Shown in pieces: positions 25,014 to 37,000 of a stretch of 64,000 nt of DNA. Under the pieces are notes generated by a model. It saw nothing but the letters and a program-made list of their open reading frames with translations, made no database searches and had not been told where the DNA came from. The position numbers and the translations under genes were made by a program. Numbering within the stretch: position 1 is the first letter of the stretch; each line of letters opens with the position of its first letter. The DNA comes from Metopolophium dirhodum (Eukaryota; Arthropoda; Insecta; Hemiptera; Aphididae). The stretch is taken from contig NC_083560.1 of assembly GCF_019925205.1 (NCBI RefSeq), positions 57,148,270 through 57,212,269 of the forward strand, in the 5' to 3' direction.

Positions 25014-28000
25014 GTAACTATTATAAATTATATTATGTATATATTTTAATGGTTAAATTATTTCATTGTGCATTTAGAAGTACCACCTTTAATCTTATTA
25101 TATTGCCATTAATAGGAAGTTCAAACTATACAGAAAACCCAAACCAGAATCATCTGTACAGTTGATACCATCTCTAGTATCTTTAGAACATGGTTTGCCG
25201 AGAAATAACAAAAAACAGTATCCGGGTGTTAGTATATTGAAACCATTATTGGGTGTGGATCCAAATCTGTTTGTCAACTTAAGCTCTTACTTTCAAATGG
25301 AATACCCAATGGTAATATTATCTTTCATTATAATGTGATGTAAGTTGTTTTGTATAATTTAGAGTATACTATGGTAATAATAATTTACAGTATGAAGTAT
25401 TAATATGTGTGGTTGACCGAAATGATCCTGCTGCAATGGTTGCTAATCGGCTATTGGAAATGTATCCATCAGTAGATGCTCGACTATTTTTAGGTATTTA
25501 AATAAATTTTCATCAAAGTACCTAGTTTTTAAAAGCACAAGAAAATTTTTTATTTTTATTTTTATTAAATATTTTGTTTTTACATTTTTCTATGCATTAT
25601 GTCATTGGGAAGATTTAAATTTATGTTTAATTTTAACTATGTTTTATAGGTGGTTCTCAAGTAGGTGTTAATCCAAAAATCAATAATGTTCACGCAGCAT
25701 ACCAAGCAGCCAAGTATTCTTTGATACTCATATCGGATAGTTCAATAAAAAGTATAAAAATAATAAATATAATTTTTTTACATTTATGCAATATAACCAT
25801 AAAATCATTATCAGCTATTTTATTTGTTTCCTAAATCATCCATTATAATTATTTATTATTTATTAGGTATTTAACCTACATAATACATGAGTAGTGTTTT
25901 TCTTAAATAATTTTTCTATCTACTAGCGACTGATAAATCCTATAAAGTTTTAATAGCGTTTTTTTATAAGTTTCTAATAGCATTGAAGTAAAATTTAATA
26001 AATTGGAATTCATGTATTTAATTTATTTTGTCAATTTCTCAATTTTCAGTGAAAAAAGATACACTTAGTGATATGGTTGATAATATGGCTGATGATGTTG
26101 CAATTGTTCATCAAGTACCATTCACATGTGATCGAATTGACAATAGAACTGAGCCTATGACTTCACCTTTGTCAGATAATTCAACAGATCCTTCATCATT
26201 TTTAAAATTAGATGGGCAAGTAGAATACCAAAATCAAACTCGCAAACAACGACGTTTTGTTGCCACCTTAGAAAAAGTGAGTATTATTAAATATTTTTAC
26301 CATTTGAAGAATTTTTATTAAATAGGGAATTTTAAGTTTTTGAATTCTGATAGCCATAAGTAGCTTTAAAAAATTGTTTAATAGAATATTATTACTAATG
26401 TGCGATTAAGAAAAATGTAATATAAATCATTTTAATTTAACATTCTACCTAATTTACTAAATGTATGATTAATAAAACGGATTTTAATTTATTTTCGAGT
26501 TTATAATAAAGAATTCATTAGATTGACAGTTAATTTAAAAACATACATAATAGGTCTATACATATATATTTAGGAATTTGATTTCTAATAGTGTTTTAGT
26601 TAATTCATGATAGCAGTTTTGTTAAATTGCTTTTAAAATGTTTTAGTTTTAATTTACTTTACTAGTAGATAGTTAAAAGTAATGATATAACTCCAAATGC
26701 CAAACATAATTGCTCTTTGCTCAACTAAGTAATTTTCTATAATTATTTTGATTTGGTGATTAGTGTGTTTAGTATCATAATGAACCTAACCTAATTTAAT
26801 ATATCAAGCAACACATAATGGCTATAGTTTTTGTTAACAATTAAACTATGTCAACATTATTTTGATAAAGTGGAGTCTGAAACAAAATTCTTTATAGCTC
26901 ACTTTTAAATTTAATAAATGTATGGAATGTCCATTTTTAAGGTTCTGTACTGTAAAACGGAACCCTATTACTAAGACCTCGCTGTCTGTCCGTCCGTCTG
27001 TCACATGGCTGTATCTCATGAACCATGAAAGTTAGAAAGTTGAAATTATAAATAGTTTAAAGATTATGTATTTCTGTTGCCGCTATAACAACAAATACAA
27101 AAAAACCTAGAATATATAATATAAGCAGCGTTGCCAACATGTTCATAGATGGTGGTACAGAACCCTTCGTGCGCGAGTCCGACTCGCACTTGACCGGTTT
27201 TTTAATTTCTATTGGTGCACTAAGCATTAGTAACTTATTTTAAATAATCATGATAGATGTTATCAGAAAATAACTATAATTGTATATATGACTAGTTGTA
27301 TAACCAATTTTGCCTGTGTTAAAATAAATCGTTTTCTATTTTATTTAAGTTTTTTTTTTCATCAACAAATGCTTAAAAGCCGACTTAAGTCTAATATCAT
27401 TCAGATTGGAATTCCGCTTTATATGCTTACGCATTAAAAATATGTTCAGAAATAATAAGTTGAACATCATAGAACTCATCATTTTAGTTGTGTTTATAAG
27501 CAGTTTATTTTAAGATTCTGATAAATGTGTTGAATTTTCGACAATAAGTTTCTTTAATTTTATCTTGTCTTATGACACTTTCTAGTAGAATAAATGCTTT
27601 GATCATGAACTATGTTGGAGTTTTCTTGTAGCAAATGATCTAGTTAGTACTTTTGGGAGGTTTAAGTTAAAAATTCACAGTTTTAAAATAATTAGTAAAT
27701 ACTAAGAAAAATACAAAAATTTGTTGAAATTTGAATATTATTATTGATATAATTATTTGGATTTTCTTTATATATTTAATTATCATTGAACTATCAAAAT
27801 TTCAAATTTAACACATCACAAATTCAACACATGAAAAAAAATAAAATTGTTCATGTTATGTTTAAATATTTAATTTATCTTAAAATGTTTCTCGAAGAAT
27901 ATTCCTAGTGGCATTTTACAGCATTGAGCCAGTGTTTTTACAATGATGACTGGTTTTACATATTTATTTTTGTGTCTATAATCACTTTTTGGAGCAGTAA

Positions 28001-31000
28001 AACTGCTTCAGGATTATGAATATAGTTGGTACTTTAGAGCAGGGGTCGGCAACCTTTTTACCTACACGGGCCATAATTTGTTTCAGTTTTTAATGGAGAG
28101 CCGCATACAAAATTAAAATATTAAAAAATATAATTTTAACAAATAATACTAATATATTTACAGATAGCAACAAACATATTATGAATTTAACATTGCAGTT
28201 GTGCTTATTAACTAATTTTTAATTAAATACATTAGTAGAGACAATTTAAAAGTTTAAAAATAATTATTAATTAATTCTTGAATGCAATTTAGTATACAAA
28301 TATTAAGTTACTAGTGTGATTTTTGAGGTTGAATTTTTCCCGCCAATTCATTTATATCCGCTTTTAAATTGGATGTTGATATCCTTAAAACAGTGTTCAA
28401 GTGTTCATCGCTTAACCGTGAACAATATTTATTTTTTCGGAATTTAAGTATTGAGAATGTCTGCTCACAAATATATGTGCTACCAAAAGCAGTAATCATT
28501 TTTTTAGCAAAACTTTTAATGCCTTTAAAATCTATTTCAGAAGGACTTGAATAAAATATTTTTTAAATAAATTATATATATTATAAAACAGTTGAAATTT
28601 AAACTTCACGTTGGAATGTTTCAAAACGAACTGCACTAAGCCACTAAGACCATAACCAATACGTATTTGTCATAATCGACGATATATACATTACATAAGA
28701 TTAGATTACGTTTTCGATTATAGCTTATCTCGCATTGATTAAATATTATTTATATATTTATAACAATTTAAGCTACAAAATTAAAATTTTAAACACCATG
28801 AATTATATTTGGAGGGCCTCAGCAAAAAGTTCCGAGGGCCGCGGGTTGCCGGTGCCTGCTTTAGAGGGGTGGGGGAGTGGGCAAAAGTTAAAAATTATCT
28901 GTACTTTTCTTTAAAAGGAAAAAACAAAAAAAAAATGGGAATTATTACACAAAATGTGATTTTATTATTTTGTTGTAATTCAAAAATGAATAACTGCATT
29001 TTTATGAGATTTTCACTAAATGTTAACATTACCATTTTCTATATCATATATTATATATATATTGGTATATTTACAAAATATTTTGAAACAGCTGTTTATC
29101 AATATTATAATTTTTTTGCTTTTTTTGTTATGAATGTAATGTAATGTTCCTCTGAAATTGTTATTACTGGATTTAAAAAAAAGATGAGTTAAAATTCACA
29201 ATGCATTTTGATGAAATTTTCATATGATTCATGTGTAAAATAAACTACTTTAGTTTCTGTTTTGTAATTCAAAATTATTATTATCATAGAAACTGAAACA
29301 TTTTACTGTTGCTTAAAATTTAAGTTTTTAATTTTAATTTTTTACTATAGTAAATAATTTCAAATATTTAGATTAATTTTAAGCTATTTGTATTACTTTT
29401 GACATTTTTAATTTTTATAAATTGTTGATAAAAATGTTTAGGCTTGGTCAAAAAGTAATGGAAATTTAATACAATGTTCCTCTTTTTATTTGAGTAATTT
29501 ATAAAAATCAAAAATAGTCACAATTTTTTTTCATTATTTTTTTAAGTTCTAATTTTTACAAAGTTCATCATAATTACATAATTTTGCAAATTATTTAGTA
29601 TTTAAAAATTTTTAAAAAATTTAATGTTTATACCAAAATGTTGAAAATATTGTTTTCGAGATACCTGATAACTTCCTAATACTGGAATTAAAAAAAACAA
29701 CAAATAACTGTATATATTTGACATTTTTACCAAATTTTGGATTCTGAGCGTATTGTATTCACAATGATACATGTTTTAGTTTTTCTGTCTTGTCATCAAC
29801 ATTTTGGGTAGTAAAAATACTCCAATTTTCGAAATTTGGTACTTTTCAAAGGTCAAAATAGAAAATGTCTAGTAATTTTAGGAAGTGTCAGGAAAGACAA
29901 AAAACAGATTAAAAATAGTGGCATTTTACACAAAAAAATTTTTGAAAAAAAAACGATTTTATTTTTTTTGGTGCAATTTCATATCTAATAACCGTAAACC
30001 CTTGAAATTTCACCAAATATTTATATTGGCATTTTCCATAAATGCTTATATTTTCACTCTTTTTGTGCTAATTATAACTTTGAGAATTTTTTTGAATTTT
30101 GTAAATTTTTGAAATATATTCTTAATAAAAATATTTATAGCTAACATTACCAAACATTTTAATAGAAGATTCCCCATACATTTTTCCATCTTGAGAAAAA
30201 AAAAGTTTACCTGAAAGTAACATTATTTTTTAATGAGCGTTTGAATTTAAAATTTTTACAATATCGGATTTTTACCGATAAATAACGAATTTTCATCTAT
30301 TTATTTTTGATATTTGTTGAATTTTAAAAACTTATTTCCATAGACACTCAAAATGTTCACTAAATGTTAAAATTACCATTTTCCTTACAAGGTAAGATTT
30401 TCGAGCCATTTATGGCCATGAGATATTTTTAAATTTTTAAAGTTATCTTCTGCTAGAGATGCATAAAAGTTTTTCTTTTCATAGCTAACATTAAAAATTT
30501 TAATAGAAGATTTCCAACCAGTTTCCCTGTGCAAAACAGTTTTTGCTATGTTTTACATGAGTAAGATGGAAACCACACGTGTAGGTGTACCATCGTCTTA
30601 ATACATATATATGGTACATTAATACCAGGCACAGATTGGACCAGCGGTCGCCTGTAATTTTTGCGGTGGGCCCGCCTCCTGTGGTGTAGATACCTTTTTT
30701 CGACTTTTAAGTATATTAAGAACTGGTTAAGGAGTAAACTTGAGGCGACTCAATCGCGACATCTCAGAAGATTCGTGTTATCACTTACCATATTTTTTGA
30801 TGTACCACTTACTTTACCAGGAGATGATTTTTTTTTTGTTTTAGAACTTACAAAGGTATATTAACGAGTTAGAACGGTGGTACAAAAGAGTCAGTTGAAT
30901 TCTTTGGTTTTTAAGTTATAGCTTTCTGAAGTTCCTGATTTTCTGTTTTTTTTTTTTAAATTCATGAATTACCTATATTGTTTGTAACCTTGCTAGTTAA

Positions 31001-34000
31001 AGTATCAGGTATGACAAGTAATAACTTTTTACGCATGCAAAACTCGAGGTGGTGTCTTACCTACAGACCTCTCTTTTTTGGGGTGAGGATCACAACCCCT
31101 CCGAGGATGGAAATAGACCACTTAGGGGAGAGGAGACACCTTCTAAGGTTGGATGAGTGTTGACCCAATCTAATATATACCATACTGCAGAGCTGTTACC
31201 ACTTAAAATAAATAATATTTTATCACAAATAATTAAATTTATTACTTAAACATAAGTGTTGATACAAATAATATGATGTAAATATAGACTTCTAGCATAC
31301 AATGTGTACAATTTGTAATATAGAAGTCTGTTAATATAAATAATAATCATGGTTAGATAGGCTTAGATACCTAGATACTTCTTAGTTCTTACCACTGGTA
31401 GTTGCTAATACTAACACCAATAATGTATGATAACAAAAATAATTGCCTTTTAATAACTTAAAATATTGAAAAAAAAAAAATAGATATTTCAAGATAACGA
31501 GTTCAATGTAAAATAATACCCTGTAATTACGCATATTTTTTATAGTGCGTCCATATTCATATATTTATTTTAACCAAGGCCCAAGCGATTGTAAAATATT
31601 ATGTATATTTATGTAAATATTAAGTAAACATTATTTTATTGGAAATAATAGAAATATAAAAAAAAAATGTATTATCTTCTAAGTACCCTTTTAGGTTCAT
31701 AAAAATTGCTTTTTTTCTGATAAGTCACTAAGAGGACGCCACACCTGCATGTGTTTTCTTTGAATTACAAACGTTCAATATACCAAATTATATGTTCACA
31801 ATAATCAATTTTACTCTGTTATTTTTAAAACTAAATTGAGTTGATTTATTATAAAATTTAAAAGTAAGACTAGATTATCAAGATTATCAAGGGTATCTTA
31901 GAGCCTTTTATTGATATTTAAATTCTGAATCAAGTTGTAAACATATTAAAATCAGTTTTAAAATGCATATAACTTGCTTTGTAATTAATATATTAATAAA
32001 AGCCTTTGAGATCTTACCTTCGTATTATTATACCGCAAATCACTCTAATTTTAAAAATTCTTATTTACATTTAATAGGTTATGATATTTATATTTTTCCA
32101 AATAAAACGTGGACGAGGTGACCTCTTTACCTGCCCTTTAATCCCATCAATGTATTTTTGTAATGTTTCAATGTACATATATAAATAAATCATTCCATTT
32201 TTGGATACTTATTGTTATAATTGTCTACCCAATTGACTAGGAGCTGTGTATAGTTTATATTTTCTCTATACCTTGGTCATTATTTGGTTAGTTATAACTT
32301 ATAATTATATCTTATAATAACTCATAAATAATGATTAAGTCAAATGCTTTTGTTGACCTAGGTAAGTGTGGTTGTGTCATGAGTTAATCAAGCATAAATG
32401 TTTTTCTACATCAATTATTTAATTTTTTTAAACTGTTTCCTTAAATATAAGGGTGGTGGATTTCGGAGTACCCTAATTAGTTTTTATAATTATAATTTAG
32501 TAAGTAATCTCTAATTTAAAATTGAAGTGCAAAATATAAAATATAATATTTAAGATAAAAGTCAACAAAAAATTGTTTGTATAAATAGGTACATATTTAC
32601 AACATTATTGCATAAAATTAAAAAAAAATATTGGTAAACCGTGTATCCATGGAAACTAGAAACACTAGAAACTTCTTTTTCAGTTTGGTGGTTTGGAGAA
32701 CATGAAACTAGACCCTGTTACTCAGCTAATAATTTATTTTAACTTGTCTTTAGCACACACGATGCAAATCACAACAGGTTTATTATCATTATTTTTAAAA
32801 TTATTTTTTGATTGGTCAAAATTAATAATTTTGATTCATCAACTTGAATTTTAAATCCAATTTTGACTAAATGAGAGCTAATCAATTATATTATTGTTAT
32901 ATTATGCAAAATATAAAAAATAAACCTACTATAACAGAATATTATTAACCATGAATAAAATAATACAATTCACTTAACTAATCAAAATAAAATATTAATT
33001 TATTTAAGTGGAAATCACACTTGTATGTGTAATTTCTGTTACAAATAAACAACATAACCAATTTGTATTCAGAAGTTTGAGTTCTATGTTGTTAGCATTA
33101 ATATTAGAATGAATTGGCCAATTATTATATATTTTTTTTTTAATAGCTCAATTTATAAATTATAGATTTAAAATTCAACTTAATACATCAAAATAACTTG
33201 AAATGGTTTTCAGTTTTTTTTATTTAAAGCTGTTTAAACTGATTCTGAAACCCAAGCTAAGTTTAATAGAAATAAATAAAAATTCTGCTAAGTAATCTGT
33301 GCTACGATAAATTTAATCTAAGTAGATTAGATTTTATATGCTGAAACCTGCAAGTGCATAAAGAATACAAGTTATCAATCAATAAGTTTAAAAAAGTAGT
33401 AAATTAATATTTTCCATTCTATTTTGTAGAAGATAGAGTGTATAAAACAAAAAAATATTTTGAATCCAGGTCATACCTTATCTTTCAGAAAACCCATAAT
33501 AAAATCACATCTACCCATGATGTGTAGTGAAGTGTATGACAAAATTATAAAGTTGTTTATACTCTTATGCTTGCTATGTTAAATTGACAACTGATTGCAT
33601 TTGGTAAAACACAAAAGCTGTTAATATTCATTTTATTGGCAATGACTTATGGCTGTATTCTTAAAACATAATTATTAACATGTTGTAAATATTTCAGACA
33701 CAAATAAGTGAACATTTGAATGGGGTTAGAAGGGGTTTTCAGAGATGTAGCATTAAATATTACCAAGCAATCATTTTATGTAATTGTAGACACATAGGGT
33801 ATTTTAAGCATTCTTAATTCTTAATTCAGCTGTTAAACACACCTCCAAAGATATACGAGATGTCTGGCAAAAAGTTGAATGTATTGTTGGCCATTTTAAA
33901 ATATACTTTCAAGAGTCAAGTTGCAGCCTGAAAAACTCCGACAAGAATAATTAGAATATTCACACACTCTAAATGTTGTACAGGATGCTTTAACTAAGTT

Positions 34001-37000
34001 AAATTATAATTCACACTGTCATTCCCTTAGTATTGGTCATTGGACTTAAAAGTTTCAACCTTATCTGTAATCTGATAGATTAGGGCAACATGTATCTCTC
34101 TTTAATAAGAAATAACAAATTAAACAAAAACATATTTTAATTGGCGAGTATTGTCACTTGTCTATATTATACACGATTGTAGATAGATATACTGGTCAAT
34201 AATAATACTATAATATAAAATAAATGGCCCCTCTCATTATTCCATTATCATAATAATTAAAAATGAAGAACTACTAAGAGCTGCTTGTGTGAAATTGTTG
34301 AAACAAGATCAACACGCAACCAGTCTGTACGACAGTTTTCTGGTTTCCTGTTAGGGTTCACTACATTCTAGATATATGCGGAGTCTTATTACGTATTCGC
34401 ATAACATATTGAATATTTGAATGGTCCAACATCCATGTATTATAAGAAATTTAATATGGGAGTTGTGAACCAGTATAATATCTAAAACCATGGTATTATA
34501 ATTTTGTATCATTACAGTAATTCATTTTATGTTTAAATATTCTGAGTGTTACTGCTGGGTGACTTCTCTCATCAAGTCTCTACGTCTTGTATATATATAT
34601 TTTTTCCGCACATATGCATATTGTAAACACCATTATAAAAAATGTTTAAATATTAAATAATATAGGCTTTATATGTATATATTATTATAACTATCAATGG
34701 CTTTATTCTGTGATAGTATTAATATATTATTCATTTAATTGACAACATTATCTTCTAAGTTAATTGTGGAAACGTATGTACTCTATATGTTATAAACTAT
34801 AACCACTATAAGGTCTGTGGTGGTAACAATATTACGCCTCCGGGATACAACTAATTTTCCCGTGTTCAAGGCCACGATCACACAATTTTTCCAAAACACT
34901 GTGTCCTAGCCTCTAAGTTGACACCCATTACCCATCTACAACGCAATGCCAATAATCTATTCCCATTAATAACAATACTGCAAGAGATAGCGAAGTTTAA
35001 CATCAAAGGTAACAACATTTTTAGAAAAAGATGGCTTCTATTTGGTCTTATCATATTATGCAACATGTATTGGCCATCACTTTTTAACAATGTTGATCCT
35101 AGATAACCTCTGGTGCAGTCGAGATATTATGTTATGTCAAATATATATGTCTTTTAATAATTATGTTGAATTTTCAACACATACGTGGATATTTTGAATT
35201 GCCTTATTTTGGATTGGGCAAACAAAATTACCGAGTGTTTGAATCATGAAACATTGATTTTACGCATTCAGTTCATCTGAAAGTCTACTAACTTGACTCT
35301 GAGCTAGACGTTCAGCCTGCCAACTATCTAGGCATCTACAGCCTACTTACAAAATCATCAATAATTGAATTACGCAAAAAAAGAGAAATATTTAGTGATC
35401 ATATTTAAAATGAATTATACCATTATCCATTGATCACGTGTGCAATCATAAAGTTTAATACACACTTTTATGCTTTATATACAAAGTAAAGTATTTATTA
35501 GTAAAGAAAAACACAATTTTCTTATGGATAAAAATTAAACCTAAATAGTGTCCAATCACCAGGTATTTCAAATTTTTAACACGTCGAGCGCCACAGGGTT
35601 TTTCACAAAATATGGTATAATCACCACGAAAGTATGGGACCCAATTCTTATTTCTGAGTCTCAAAAGTATCAAAAGTTGGTTTTTGAGGTCTCCGTCTAA
35701 CTAAAATAATTTTTAGTCAATACCACTGGCACTTTCTGTGTCTCAATAATCAGTATTTTCTCGTCCGATTTAAAATCTACAGTGTTGCCACTTTCAATAG
35801 GTAATATGATAATTCGTTTTTTCTTAATCAATATTTGTTTAAATTGTCAAAACTGTATTTTAGTAAACCTATGAAAAACCCGGTTTGGGGTATCATGGCG
35901 GTTAACATGTTATGTAGCCCACTTGTTGGAAAAGGTTGGTAACAACGGTTTAGTAATGGGTGTGTTAAATTAAAATGATTTTGATAAATCTTTTCAATAC
36001 TTGAATTTCAAATGCGTATAAATTGTATCGATGTATTTCCGATATTTTTAAATTGATAAATGAATAATTAATGAGAAACTTTGTTTTAAATTTTCAAACT
36101 TTTTAATTAAGCAAAATAATTTTGGAAAAATAAATAAAACAAATTCTTTGTGTGAGAGGGGGAGGGATTATCATAATTGGATGCTTTTGGATAACAAATA
36201 TCTTATTAATTCCCAATGTTTCCAATTCAGTGTCTCATAATTACCTTTTTGAATAACAGTAAAAGTTGTCATAAAAAAACCATAAGTAATGCATTACTCG
36301 AAAAATAAATGTTTATTGTGTAATGTGTAACATAGTTTTTATTTATTATAAGTATTAAAGTACAATTGAACTGCACAGCAATCTAATTTAAGGTATTTGA
36401 TTAATATATTATATCATAATTTTTTTTTTTTGTTAAGGTATTTTTTGGAACTGCCCATGCACGAGTGTACTTAATGGCTGATCTTGTAGGTGCTATATGC
36501 CATACAGGTATGTCAACACTATTGCGTAAGCAAGCAATGGATGAATGTGGAGGTTTGCAAGCATTCGCCGGTTATCTTGCTGAAGATTATTTCATGGCCA
36601 AATTAGTAGTTGCCAGAGGTTGGCGCACTACTGTAAGTAGCCGGCCTGCATTACAAAATAATGGAGGCAGTGAACTAAGTAAATTTCAAGATCGTCTTAG
36701 AAGGTAATATTTTATAGATACTGGTTATTTTAATTTAATTTAATGAATGCTTGAATTCTTATATTTATTATTTTTAAATAGATTCCCTAAGTATTCATAC
36801 ATTTTTTTTTCAGGTGGGTCAAACTTAGGATAGCTATGGTACCACACACAATTGTATTGGAACCATTATCTGAATGTCTGATACTAGGCGCATGTGCTGC
36901 ATGGGCTGCTAATACACTTTCTGGTGGTTCAATTGATCCTTATGCATTCTACATGATACATGTGCTTGTTTGGTTCTTATTAGATTGGATTCTCTTAAAT

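Larger units (their letters stand above)
27512..30400 (+). repeat. cluster of degenerate family A copies in GlcT intron 5
   Basis: At least three diverged family A starts are visible: GATTCTGATAAATGTGTTGA at 27514, the TGTGTCTATAATCAC block near 27973, and GGATTCTGAGCGTATTGTAT near 29742. Each is followed by the TAGTTGGTACTTT-like and CAAAAACGA/GGTGCAA blocks. They are older than the copies elsewhere in the window. One is split by the hAT element at 28040. Confidence 0.55.

Noticed and set aside
34878..35106. Overlapping opposite-strand frames of 62-70 codons in GlcT intron 5
   Set aside because: No recognisable domain, no splice or transposon context; mirrored frames are a chance effect.
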